A program made the position numbers and the translations under genes. A DNA stretch of 64,000 nt from Bacillota bacterium. Lineage in GTDB: Bacteria > Bacillota > UBA4882 > UBA8346. Position 1 is the stretch's first letter, and each line of letters starts with the position of its first letter. A model generated the notes under the pieces. The model saw nothing but the letters and a program-made list of their open reading frames with translations, was not told the origin of the DNA and did no database searches. The DNA is taken from contig JAEYPR010000003.1 of NCBI GenBank assembly GCA_023410535.1, forward strand, positions 154,671 to 218,670, in the 5' to 3' direction. Positions 47,097-54,841 of the stretch are shown here, piece after piece.

Positions 47097-48440
47097 ATGC
47101 AAGCTATAAATAACGCCATGATGTATTGCTTAAGTTTCAAATCCTATGTGGTGCTGCCAGTAATCATCTTCACCCTCGCGATGATCTTCCGAATCAAATT
47201 TCAGACCGCCATCAAAGCTTCCCTGCAGATCGGTATCGGTTTTATCGGCATCTTTATGGTCTTTGATTATTTCATCAAAGTGATCACCCCGGTGGTGCAA
47301 GCGCTGATCAACCGGATGGGACTGCATTGCAATGTTCTGGATGTCGGTTGGCCCCCTTACGCGGCGATGACCTGGTCATTCAAATTGACCCCGTTGTTAT
47401 TGACCGTATTAATCGCAACCAACCTGATTATGCTGGCGCTGAAGCTCACCAAAACCGTTGATATTGATATCTGGAATTATTGGCATATCATCTTTACCGG
47501 GGCGATGGTCTATTACGCCACCGGCAACCTTTGGCTGACGCTGGGACTCGCCGTTCTGATCTTTGTTGGCGTTTTAAAACTCGCCGAATGGAGCGCTCCG
47601 CTACTCAACCGCTACACCGGCATGAGCGGGATCTGCATTCCCCATATGTCCAGCATCACCTATTTGCCTTTGGCGGTCCTGGGAAACAAGGTCCTCGATC
47701 AAATTCCGGTCGTCAATCGGATCAACGCCAATCCGGAAGCGATCCGGAACAAGTTGGGACTGCTCGGCGAACCGATGATGCTTGGTCTCGCCATGGGAGC
47801 CGCGTTGGGCATCGGCGGCGGATACCCGCTCAAGGACGTGGCCGACCTCGCGTTTCGTTTCGCGGCGGTCATCTATATTTTGCCGATGATGTGCAATATT
47901 CTCGGCACTTCGCTGATTCCTATCTCGGAAGGGATGAAGGCCTTTATCCAACGTTACCTCCCCGGGTTGGGCGAGACCTACATCGGACTGGATGTCGCGG
48001 TAGTGCTCGGCAATCCGGCGGTGGTCGTCTCCGGGTTACTGCTGATTCCGACCGCGCTGATCCTGGCATTCGTCTTGCCGGGCATCCGTTTTATTCCCCT
48101 GGGCGACCTGCCCAATGTGATGATTGTCGCGGCGTTCCTCTGTGTGGTGACCAACGGCAATGTGGTCCGGACCTATTTGATCGGGTTGCCGATCATCATC
48201 GCCCTTTTATACCTGGCCTCCAATTTGGCCGGATTCTACACCAAGCTGGCCTCCTTCCTCCATTATCGCCTGCCCGGTTATGACGGCGTCTACACCAGCT
48301 TCCTGGACGGCGGCAATCTGCTCCGCGGCTGGCTGATCTATGCTGTCACCGGAAACCTGCCGGCGCTGTTATTGATCCCGGTCGTGATCGGATTGGTCTG
48401 GTATACCCGTCAGGTACTGCGGCGCGAAATCCAACGTTAA
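47097..48440 (+). CDS. PTS galactitol-type permease EIIC (GatC-like), orphan
   Basis: 447 residues from the ATG at 47097, which has AAGGGAG seven bases upstream; an ATG at 47070 lacks a ribosome site. About ten hydrophobic helices. Features of the EIIC-GAT family include the N-terminal 'LPVIIFTLAMIFRIKFQTAIKASLQIGIGFIGI', the 'GMSGICIPHMSSITYLPLAVLGNK' loop and 'DGVYTSFLDGGNLLRGW' near the end. Normally it works with EIIA and EIIB to import and phosphorylate galactitol or a similar polyol. Neither partner is encoded nearby, so it either borrows them or has become a plain permease. Confidence 0.88.
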   Translation: MQAINNAMMYCLSFKSYVVLPVIIFTLAMIFRIKFQTAIKASLQIGIGFIGIFMVFDYFIKVITPVVQALINRMGLHCNVLDVGWPPYAAMTWSFKLTPLLLTVLIATNLIMLALKLTKTVDIDIWNYWHIIFTGAMVYYATGNLWLTLGLAVLIFVGVLKLAEWSAPLLNRYTGMSGICIPHMSSITYLPLAVLGNKVLDQIPVVNRINANPEAIRNKLGLLGEPMMLGLAMGAALGIGGGYPLKDVADLAFRFAAVIYILPMMCNILGTSLIPISEGMKAFIQRYLPGLGETYIGLDVAVVLGNPAVVVSGLLLIPTALILAFVLPGIRFIPLGDLPNVMIVAAFLCVVTNGNVVRTYLIGLPIIIALLYLASNLAGFYTKLASFLHYRLPGYDGVYTSFLDGGNLLRGWLIYAVTGNLPALLLIPVVIGLVWYTRQVLRREIQR

Positions 48441-48487
48441 TAAGTGTCAGGATAATTCCATCTCGAGCCCTTCATCCCATGCATTGA

Positions 48488-48967
48488 TCAACCTCTCCTA
48501 TGCAGCCTATAACTTATAACGTGAACCTCCCGATTCTGCGAATACGCGTATCGCATGGCGAGTACTGTGCCCCCTTTTTCTCGTCCATCGTAAACTGCGA
48601 TAACCCGTTGAGCCTGCGACACCATAAAGTGGTTTCGTTTCATATCACAGACCGGCGCGTATTCTTCACTATGAACGCCTATTATATTGCACTTAGCAAG
48701 CAGCCGATGGAAAAGCTCGTCAGTTGTTTTTATACGATTACGATATGGAATTGCTGCTTCTAATGTCAGTGCCGGATTACTTTCCATCAGTTTTACCACA
48801 ATTGTAGCAAAAAGCAAATCAATCCCTTCAGCAAAGCCCGATATAAAATGAGTATAACCATCCTCGATGGCCTGCAAGACTTCATTGCATAGTTTTTCCT
48901 TGATGTGTTTAAGTTTGCTGGTTGCCATATCCCTGTGCCCAATGAGACAGCAAGTTTTTTTGTTCAT
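48488..48967 (-). CDS. SLOG/DUF1273-like protein
   Basis: 159 residues from the ATG at 48967, with a GGGGGAAGGGAT ribosome site. The N-terminus CCLIGHRDM and 'HFISGFAEGIDLLFATIV' plus 'QRVIAVYDGREKGGT' match the DUF1273 (YpsA) Rossmann-like SLOG group, which binds nucleotides or their derivatives. It resembles small, often prophage- or defence-associated SLOG proteins. It is divergent from the XRE regulator at 49130 and has its own consensus promoter. The low GC of this pair compared with its flanks suggests horizontal transfer. Confidence 0.82.
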   Translation of the reverse strand: MNKKTCCLIGHRDMATSKLKHIKEKLCNEVLQAIEDGYTHFISGFAEGIDLLFATIVVKLMESNPALTLEAAIPYRNRIKTTDELFHRLLAKCNIIGVHSEEYAPVCDMKRNHFMVSQAQRVIAVYDGREKGGTVLAMRYAYSQNREVHVISYRLHRRG

Positions 48968-49023
48968 ATCCCTTCCCCCCGTTTTTATCATTTGATGCAT
49001 CCATACATTCCTTACTAAAGGCA

Positions 49024-49052
49024 ATAATAAATCATACGATTCCTCATGTCAA
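49024..49052 (-). promoter_or_regulatory. Promoter of the SLOG gene
   Basis: On the minus strand TTGACA (49047-49052), 17 bases, TATTAT (49024-49029), with a predicted start about 50 bases before the ATG at 48967. Confidence 0.8.
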
Positions 49053-49097
49053 TAATAAAAGAGAAACAGATTCCCTATTTTTAAACAATCCGCACCC

Positions 49098-49103
49098 TAT
49101 AAT
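49098..49103 (+). promoter_or_regulatory. -10 box of the XRE regulator gene
   Basis: TATAAT with a predicted start near 49110. This makes the GTG at 49115 unusable as a start codon and supports the ATG at 49130. No good -35 is present, so control by a bound factor is likely. Confidence 0.55.
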
Positions 49104-49129
49104 GATACACAAAGGTGGGTGTAAGGAAT

Positions 49130-49444
49130 ATGTATGAAAACTTTTTTAGCGAGCGCCTTGCCAACTTGCGAACAACAAAAGGTGTCTCGGCGCGAGATAT
49201 GAGTCTATCAATCGGGCAAAGCGCAAATTATATAAACAAAATCGAAAATAAAAAAGCCTATCCTTCCATGACGGCATTTTTCTATATTTGCGAGTATTTG
49301 GATATAACTCCTAAAGACTTTTTTGATGACGGGAATGAACATCCCCAGCAGCTCGCCGCTCTCATCGCGGATTTGCAAAAGTTAGACGAGCAGGCGCTTG
49401 CTAATATTTCGGCGATAGTAAAGGGGCTTGTCGGGAAAAAATAG
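49130..49444 (+). CDS. XRE-family helix-turn-helix regulator, 104 residues
   Basis: A single HTH_3 domain (about residues 7-63: FSERLANLRTTKGVSARDMS, then SIGQSANYINKIENKKAYPS) is followed by a helical tail (about 70-104) that probably mediates dimerisation. It is typical of repressors in mobile or toxin-antitoxin-like contexts. The intergenic space shared with the divergent SLOG gene is only 160 bases and holds both promoters, so it probably controls the pair. The start codon is uncertain; AAGGA is closer than usual to ATG 49130. Confidence 0.82.
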   Translation: MYENFFSERLANLRTTKGVSARDMSLSIGQSANYINKIENKKAYPSMTAFFYICEYLDITPKDFFDDGNEHPQQLAALIADLQKLDEQALANISAIVKGLVGKK

Positions 49445-49528
49445 TAATCGCAAACATTAGTTTATGTTGATCAATGAAATTTCTTTGATAAGGTTAGAGA
49501 GAAGAAGCGTGGAAACTCGGAGTAAAAT

Positions 49529-49562
49529 CAAAAAGAAGTTGCCCAACACCTCGGACAACTTC
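49529..49562 (-). terminator. Terminator of the hemerythrin/flavodiiron operon
   Basis: On the minus strand GAAGTTGTCC and GGGCAACTTC (10-base stem with one G-T pair) are followed by TTTTTGATTTTAC, about 20 bases after the stop at 49584. Confidence 0.85.
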
Positions 49563-49583
49563 CAACTTAAGAGACCTTCCAAC

Positions 49584-50342
49584 CTAATGAACCCTTTTCC
49601 CTTCATTGCCGCGTGGCGTAAACGAACAATAGCCGATTTGATCGCAGTGAGTTTTAATGCTCTCCCAAATTCCGGTCTCCGTTAGCTCTTGGAAAGCCGA
49701 CGGGTAAAGAATAGCGTTCTCTTTGACAATATGTTCGCGTAACTGACTGACGATAAAAGTGGCCAGCTCCATCACACGAAACTTGAGATCCGGGGTTTGA
49801 ATCGGGTCGACGGTTTTGACCAACGTCCGCAGCGCTTGTTTCTTCGCCCGCAATTCATCATGTTCCATCCGCATGATCCGGGTGGGTCCGGTGATTCCCT
49901 TCGCTTCGATGGCCGGGAACAACGCTTCTTCTTCCCGGGCATGGTGTTTCTCGGTATCCACCAACAACTCCGCCACTTCCCGCAGGGTCTTCAGGTCGGG
50001 ATCGGCGGTTGTGATCGCTTCTTTATGCACCAAACGTTCCGCCGTAGCCTCCAGCGTATCAAGGAATCCTAAGATCAAATCATGCTCCGTGTAGAGGGTA
50101 TGCAACGGATGATCCGGAGCCAATTGCTTTTTTAGATCCGCCGCTTCCATTTGGATCAATTTCAGATGGACATCGCAAAGTTTGCGTAATTCTTCCGGTT
50201 TGGTCCCCTCCTTGATCAACTCCTGTTCCGCCAGGGACAGATCCACCGGGTTCACCCGGGCCAAGATCGCTTTGGCCTCCGCTTCGGGAATGACCCCTTC
50301 GTTTATAGCCTTTAAGGTTTTTGCCAACTCATGAACGTTCAT
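49584..50342 (-). CDS. DUF438 plus hemerythrin domain protein
   Basis: 252 residues. Residues about 1-75 form a DUF438 domain (LAKTLKAINEGVIPEAEAKAI, 'LSLAEQELIKEGTKPEELRKLCD'). Residues about 80-225 form a hemerythrin-like four-helix bundle with metal ligands in HPLHTLYTEHD, EKHHAREEEALFP and REHIVKENAILYP. Such proteins bind a di-iron centre and respond to O2 or NO. Its coding sequence follows the flavodiiron gene by 33 bases. I infer a shared role in oxygen or nitric-oxide stress in an anaerobe. GGAGG lies seven or so bases before the ATG. Confidence 0.9.
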   Translation of the reverse strand: MNVHELAKTLKAINEGVIPEAEAKAILARVNPVDLSLAEQELIKEGTKPEELRKLCDVHLKLIQMEAADLKKQLAPDHPLHTLYTEHDLILGFLDTLEATAERLVHKEAITTADPDLKTLREVAELLVDTEKHHAREEEALFPAIEAKGITGPTRIMRMEHDELRAKKQALRTLVKTVDPIQTPDLKFRVMELATFIVSQLREHIVKENAILYPSAFQELTETGIWESIKTHCDQIGYCSFTPRGNEGKRVH

Positions 50343-50375
50343 CAGTTTATCCTCCGCTTTGATTCATTTTTTGAT

Positions 50376-51563
50376 TTAAAGCTTCCCGGCGAGGCCGCCG
50401 CCATACGCAATGGCTTGGTCCCGGGCCGTAGTATCGGGGTTCCAAAGCGCTTTAAAACCTTCGTCGAGCAACTCGAAACCCGCCGCTTTCAACCCTTGAT
50501 TGATGATGCCAACCCCTTCGCCGCTCCAACCGTGGCACCCAAAAGCGGCCGCCTTTTTCTTTTTAAACCCTAAGCCCCGGATCTCTTCCAGAATCCCGGC
50601 CACCGAATGCAGGATGCCCCGGTTGATCGTCGGCGAACCGACCAAGATCGCTTTGGACTTAAAGACATCGGTGATGATGTCGTTCTTGTCGAACTTGGCG
50701 GAGTTATGCAGTTTCACCGCAATCGCCGGGTCGGCCAGTTCGATCCCCCGGGCAATCTGTTCGGCTACGATCCGGGTTCCATCCCACATCGTATCGTAAA
50801 TTAACGTAATCTGGTTCTCTTGATAATCGGAGGCCCACTCCAGATACTTCTGAACGATTTGCAACGGATTCTCGCGCCAAATTACCCCGTGGCTGGTGCA
50901 GATCAGTTCCAGCGGCAAGTTCAAACCGACAAATTCGTTAATCTTCTTGGTCACCAACGGGCTGAACGGCGTCAAGATATTGGCGTAATATTTGATACTC
51001 TCGGCCCACAATTCGGCCGGATCGATCCGGTCGTTAAACAGCGATTCGGTCGCATAATGCTGTCCAAAAGCGTCATTGCTGAAAAGCACCTGATCCCCGG
51101 TGAGATAGCAAAACATACTGTCGGGCCAATGCAGCATCGGCGCTTCCACGAAGATCAATTCCTTACTGCCGAGGTTGAGCCGGTCCCCGGTTTTGACGGG
51201 ACGGAAGTTCCAGTCTTGATGATAATGGCCTTTTAACGACTTGATCCCGTTGGCGGTGCAATAGATCGGGGTATTGGGGATCAATTTCATCAGTTCCGGC
51301 AACGCGCCGCTGTGATCGGGCTCGGCGTGGTTGGCGATGATGAAGTCGATCCTTTGCAGATCGATCTCCGCCGCCAAGTTGGCGACGAACTCTTTGGCAT
51401 AGGGCCCCCAGACCGTGTCGATCAAGGCCACTTTCTCTTCGAGCAGCAGATATGAATTATAGGAAGAACCGCGATGGGTCGAGTACTCCTGCCCATGGAA
51501 GGTCTTAAGCTCCCAATCGGTTTTTCCCACCCAATAGATGTTGTTCTTCACCAGCTTTTTCAT
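50376..51563 (-). CDS. Flavodiiron protein (A-type flavoprotein, NO/O2 reductase)
   Basis: 395 residues. The N-terminal beta-lactamase-like domain (about 1-250) carries the di-iron ligands NHAEPDHSG, a histidine in HWPDSM, the aspartate in SNDAFGQHY, and a further histidine in TSHGVIW. The C-terminal domain (about 253-395) is flavodoxin-like (YDTMWDGTRIVAEQIA; GSPTINRG). It reduces NO to N2O or O2 to water, taking electrons from rubredoxin or a similar donor. The start at 51563 is favoured by AAAGGAG. The upstream promoter has a TATAAT with no -35 and a perfect palindrome at about -42. Activation by the divergent CRP/FNR-type regulator is therefore likely. Confidence 0.95.
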   Translation of the reverse strand: MKKLVKNNIYWVGKTDWELKTFHGQEYSTHRGSSYNSYLLLEEKVALIDTVWGPYAKEFVANLAAEIDLQRIDFIIANHAEPDHSGALPELMKLIPNTPIYCTANGIKSLKGHYHQDWNFRPVKTGDRLNLGSKELIFVEAPMLHWPDSMFCYLTGDQVLFSNDAFGQHYATESLFNDRIDPAELWAESIKYYANILTPFSPLVTKKINEFVGLNLPLELICTSHGVIWRENPLQIVQKYLEWASDYQENQITLIYDTMWDGTRIVAEQIARGIELADPAIAVKLHNSAKFDKNDIITDVFKSKAILVGSPTINRGILHSVAGILEEIRGLGFKKKKAAAFGCHGWSGEGVGIINQGLKAAGFELLDEGFKALWNPDTTARDQAIAYGGGLAGKL

Positions 51564-51708
51564 CGTCAATCGCTCCTTTACTCTGATTCTAAGTAGTCGT
51601 CCACGCTAGCCGCCGCTCGCGCAAGCCAATTAAAAAAATAAGCTGGGTGGAGCGACATAGGGGTCAAAGCTATTTTATAAGTATATACCGGATTGCCTTT
51701 CTGACTTA

Positions 51709-51714
51709 ATTATA
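51709..51714 (-). promoter_or_regulatory. -10 box of the flavodiiron operon
   Basis: A perfect TATAAT on the minus strand, with the predicted start near 51702 and no matching -35. The hexamer in that place is inside the palindrome at 51736-51753. Confidence 0.65.
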
Positions 51715-51735
51715 GTAAAATACGGCTAGTATTTT

Positions 51736-51753
51736 CGGTAACATATGTTACCG
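51736..51753. promoter_or_regulatory. Perfect 18-bp palindrome, candidate CRP/FNR-family operator
   Basis: CGGTAACATATGTTACCG is fully symmetric. Its centre (51744.5) is about 42 bases from the predicted start of the flavodiiron transcript, the classical class II activator position. It lies in the space shared with the divergent CRP/FNR-type gene. The half site GTAAC differs from the E. coli CRP and FNR sites. Confidence 0.75.
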
Positions 51754-51833
51754 TTGTCAAAATATTTACGTGAAAATTAAACGATGAAGCGGCTACCCAT
51801 TTATTATTTTGAAGCGCGAAAGGCAGGGTTCGA

Positions 51834-52511
51834 ATGGAAAAGATCAGCGCGGCGCTGGAAAAATGCTTTCTATTTCAACAGATGACGCCTCCGGAAATCA
51901 TTGCAATCTTACAGCAATCGGCTTATCATACCGCCATGTATGCCAAAGGCCATCCGGTGGCCATTGAAGGCGACCCTTGCCCCCATATCGGGATTGTCAT
52001 CAGCGGCAGCGCGGAGCTTCAACAAGTTTACGCTTCCGGCAAGGCGGTCACCATCGATACCTTAATCCCGGGTCATTCCTTCGGCGAAGTTGTCTTGTTT
52101 TCCAATACCAACCGCTACCCGGTCACCGTGATCGCCAAAGAACCGACCGAGGTGCTCTTCTGGTCTAAACCGGCCATTTTGGAGCTCTGCGGTTATCATA
52201 CCGTTTTTCTCAACAACTTACTCGGCCAGCTTTCCAACCGGATCTTATGGCTAAACCACCGGATCAAGCTGCTTTCGTACCAAACGGTCCGCCAAAAGGT
52301 CGCGGGTTTGCTGCTGGATGAGTACAAACGTCAAGGGCGTAAGCAGTTGACCTTTGCCTACACGCGGAAGGAGATGGCCGATCTGCTGGGCATCCCCCGG
52401 CCTTCGCTCTCCCGGGAGCTGGCGCTGCTGAAAACGGAGCAATTCATCGATTACGGAAAAAACACCATTCTCATCCGCAATTTGGAATTGCTTGAAAACT
52501 GCCTGTTTTAA
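51834..52511 (+). CDS. CRP/FNR-family transcription regulator
   Basis: 225 residues. An N-terminal cyclic-nucleotide-binding-like beta barrel (about 10-125; GHPVAIEGDPCPHIGIVISGSAEL, PGHSFGEVVLFS) leads to a long dimerisation helix. The C-terminal winged helix (about 145-215) has TRKEMADLLGIPRPSLSRELALLK, a DNA-recognition helix of the usual CRP/FNR type. The N-terminal cysteines of FNR are not arranged as a 4Fe-4S motif, so it may be an HcpR-like (haem or NO) or effector-free type. It is divergent from the flavodiiron operon with a perfect palindrome between them. I infer NO or oxygen-stress control. Confidence 0.92.
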   Translation: MEKISAALEKCFLFQQMTPPEIIAILQQSAYHTAMYAKGHPVAIEGDPCPHIGIVISGSAELQQVYASGKAVTIDTLIPGHSFGEVVLFSNTNRYPVTVIAKEPTEVLFWSKPAILELCGYHTVFLNNLLGQLSNRILWLNHRIKLLSYQTVRQKVAGLLLDEYKRQGRKQLTFAYTRKEMADLLGIPRPSLSRELALLKTEQFIDYGKNTILIRNLELLENCLF

Positions 52512-52535
52512 GCCATACCCGATTTATTGCAAGCA

Positions 52536-52566
52536 AAAACACCCCCGGATCATGGGGGTGTTTTGT
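52536..52566 (+). terminator. Terminator of the CRP/FNR-type gene
   Basis: AAAACACCCCC (52536-52546) and GGGGGTGTTTT (52554-52564) form an 11-base perfect stem. Confidence 0.85.
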
Positions 52567-52664
52567 CGATCCGCTGCTTATGGATAAACCCGAAAGAAAT
52601 CGGGGAAAATTTTTAATAAAGAAATCTGCGCGATGAACTTTTACGATAAGCAAAGGTACGTTTA

Positions 52665-53120
52665 ATGAAAGATAAAGTAATGGCCGGATTAACCGTCGGC
52701 TTATTGGCCGATAGCATAAAGCTAGTCTTTAATTACGCCTGTTTTTATTTTGGTTTTACCAAAACGGTCTTCTGGCAGATTGCCGCGACACGTTTTTTGA
52801 ACCGTCAGGATTTATTCAAACCCATCGCCTATCTAATCGGCGCTATTGTTGATTTAACCACCACCGCTGCGCTCGGAGTGCTTTTCATTTATCTCTTGCG
52901 TTTAAGCGGCCGTGATTATCTTTGGTTTAAAGGGGCTGGGTTTGGGTTGATCGTCTGGACCGGGTTATTTGGAACCGTTTTATCGCAAGCTACCGAAGCA
53001 AAACTGCCATCGGAACCGACGACGATTCTGGTCGCGGCGGTCGCGCATCTGTTGTTTGGATTGGCGCTAGCTCTTTTTACGAAGTTACTGGTCAAACCGG
53101 ATTCGGAGACCTGGGCCTGA
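52665..53120 (+). CDS. Hypothetical four-helix membrane protein, 151 residues
   Basis: Four hydrophobic stretches lie near residues 5-30, 55-82, 88-106 and 120-142. The second half carries SEPTTILVAAVAHLLFGLALALF. It has a good AAAGG ribosome site and its own terminator, so it is a genuine single-gene unit. It looks like the small membrane proteins of unknown function found in spore-forming Bacillota (YqhR-type), but I cannot assign it firmly. No catalytic motif is present. Confidence 0.7.
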   Translation: MKDKVMAGLTVGLLADSIKLVFNYACFYFGFTKTVFWQIAATRFLNRQDLFKPIAYLIGAIVDLTTTAALGVLFIYLLRLSGRDYLWFKGAGFGLIVWTGLFGTVLSQATEAKLPSEPTTILVAAVAHLLFGLALALFTKLLVKPDSETWA

Positions 53121-53135
53121 AAAAATTCTCATACG

Positions 53136-53169
53136 ATCAAAAACCACGAGCCGCCTCGTGGTTTTTGAT
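53136..53169. terminator. Bidirectional terminator between convergent genes
   Basis: ATCAAAAACCACGAG and CTCGTGGTTTTTGAT make a 15-base perfect stem with a four-base loop. Five T/A on each side of the stem serve both directions, ending the 52665-53120 gene and the ABC exporter operon. Confidence 0.92.
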
Positions 53170-53183
53170 GAACAGTTATTCAG

Positions 53184-54002
53184 TTATACCGCGCTCGAGT
53201 ATCGTTTTAACCCCAGCGACCATAAACCGTACATCAGACTAAACAAACTCAAGGTAAATAACGGCACCGCCCAGACCGCCCAAGCGTAATCCGCCGGACG
53301 CAACAGATAGGCGGCCGGGTAAAAACTACCCAGGGCATAAGGAATGAAATAAATCAACACGGTCCGGACCACCGGATGAAAGACCTCTAACGGGTACCGG
53401 GTAAAATCAAACAACCAGGCGATCGGGTAAATCACGTTACGGACCTCGACAATCCAAAAGGTCATGATCGTGGCGAACATCAACATGCAGAAGTAAATGA
53501 ACATCCCGCTCGCCAACGCGACCACGGTGAAAAGGACGTTGCCCAGCGTCCAGACCAAGTGTAGTTGGCGGGCCGCGTAAATCATGATGAGCATCCCGGT
53601 CAACGCCGGTCCCATCCCGTTCACCTCTTGGCACACTCCGATCGATTGAAACAACGGCCCCACTGGGCGGACTAAAAACACGTCCAACGTACCGCGGCGA
53701 ATAATTCCGTTAATGGAGAACGAAGCGTTCAGGAAGACCTCGCTCAAGCCCTTGACTGTCACCGAAAACGCGAAGATAAAGATTAACTCGTAAAAACCCC
53801 AACCGGCCAGTTTCGGGATGCGGTGAAACAACACCCCGACAAAAGCCAGGGAGCCGACTTGGGTAATCAAACCGGTCACCATGGTGATCCAGGTGTCGGC
53901 CCGGTACTCAACCAACGTGCGAAAGTACAGTCGCAGATAAAAGCTGTACAAGCGGACCAAATAACCTAATTGCTGAAAAGGATTCCGTTGCGGCATTTCC
54001 AT
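53184..54002 (-). CDS. ABC-2 family exporter permease (second subunit)
   Basis: 272 residues with six hydrophobic helices. The pattern 'YRADTWITMVTGLITQVGSLAFVGVLF', 'IIRRGTLDVFLVRPVGPLFQ' and 'FWIVEVRNVIYPIAWLFDFTRYPLEVF' fits the ABC2_membrane_6 (DUF990-like) group. It pairs with the 54006-54818 permease, which ends 4 bases before this gene's start codon. With the ATPase at 54842 they make a heterodimeric exporter. The substrate is unknown. GGAGGT lies about six bases before the ATG. Confidence 0.9.
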   Translation of the reverse strand: MEMPQRNPFQQLGYLVRLYSFYLRLYFRTLVEYRADTWITMVTGLITQVGSLAFVGVLFHRIPKLAGWGFYELIFIFAFSVTVKGLSEVFLNASFSINGIIRRGTLDVFLVRPVGPLFQSIGVCQEVNGMGPALTGMLIMIYAARQLHLVWTLGNVLFTVVALASGMFIYFCMLMFATIMTFWIVEVRNVIYPIAWLFDFTRYPLEVFHPVVRTVLIYFIPYALGSFYPAAYLLRPADYAWAVWAVPLFTLSLFSLMYGLWSLGLKRYSSAV

Positions 54003-54005
54003 GGG

Positions 54006-54818
54006 TCAACCTCCGTAAACTGTAATCCGGCGTGATGCAAACCACCATATCAAACGGCTGATCACCAGCATCACAACCGCCCAGCCAATCTGTTCGGCCA
54101 ATGCCCCGAAGATCTTCACCCCGGCTACTTTCCCCGTATAAATGGAGAGCGGGATATAGGCCATGCTTTGAAAGGGCAAATGCATCGCGATCCCTTTCAG
54201 CCATTGCGGAAAAAACTCAAAGGGAATCAAGGTCCCGGCCAAAATCTCCATCACCGCCCGTTTGGCTTTTTGGATCCCTTGGGCATTAATGGTCCAAAAC
54301 GACAACATCATCAGGATGGAGTTGAGACCAAAGGCAACAATGAAGGCCAGCAGCAAGCTTGCCACAAATCCCAACGCCGCCTCGACGCCATGGGGAGGCG
54401 AAACATGCAAACCGAAAATAAATAACAGCAATGCCGGGATATTGACCCAAGCCATTTCGACGAGGAAAAAACCCCAAGCTTCCGCGAAACGTTGCAGTTG
54501 AAACCCGACCGGCCGGATTAGATCGACCGCCACGTCGCCGGTGCGAATCCGGTTGGCCATTCCGTAAACCGGCGCCCGGTCGGCCGGGGAGAACCGGGCA
54601 AAACTGATCACCTGACCGACCATCACATACGTGATCAATTGTTGCCAGGGCAAGACGTTGTCGGCCGAAAACTGATACACCGCATGCCACAACATATAAT
54701 AGAGAATGCTCATTAAGATCGTCGCCACAAACGTCATAAAAAAGTCAAAGCGGTATTGCAACCGTTCGCAAACGGAAATCCATGACATCCCCAAAATCTT
54801 CCGCGTCATTTGAAACAT
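54006..54818 (-). CDS. ABC-2 family exporter permease (first subunit)
   Basis: 270 residues from the ATG at 54818 (AGGAGGTGAGCG upstream). Six hydrophobic helices, with the related motif 'MANRIRTGDVAVDLIRPVGFQLQRFAEAWG', matching the other permease's 'GTLDVFLVRPVGPLFQ'. It belongs to the same ABC2_membrane_6 type family. It is encoded between the ATPase (stop at 54842) and the second permease, a compact three-gene operon with spacings of 23 and 3 bases. The role is export of an unidentified compound, as in antibiotic or lipid exporters. Confidence 0.9.
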   Translation of the reverse strand: MFQMTRKILGMSWISVCERLQYRFDFFMTFVATILMSILYYMLWHAVYQFSADNVLPWQQLITYVMVGQVISFARFSPADRAPVYGMANRIRTGDVAVDLIRPVGFQLQRFAEAWGFFLVEMAWVNIPALLLFIFGLHVSPPHGVEAALGFVASLLLAFIVAFGLNSILMMLSFWTINAQGIQKAKRAVMEILAGTLIPFEFFPQWLKGIAMHLPFQSMAYIPLSIYTGKVAGVKIFGALAEQIGWAVVMLVISRLIWWFASRRITVYGG

Positions 54819-54841
54819 ACGCTCACCTCCTGTTACCAAAG

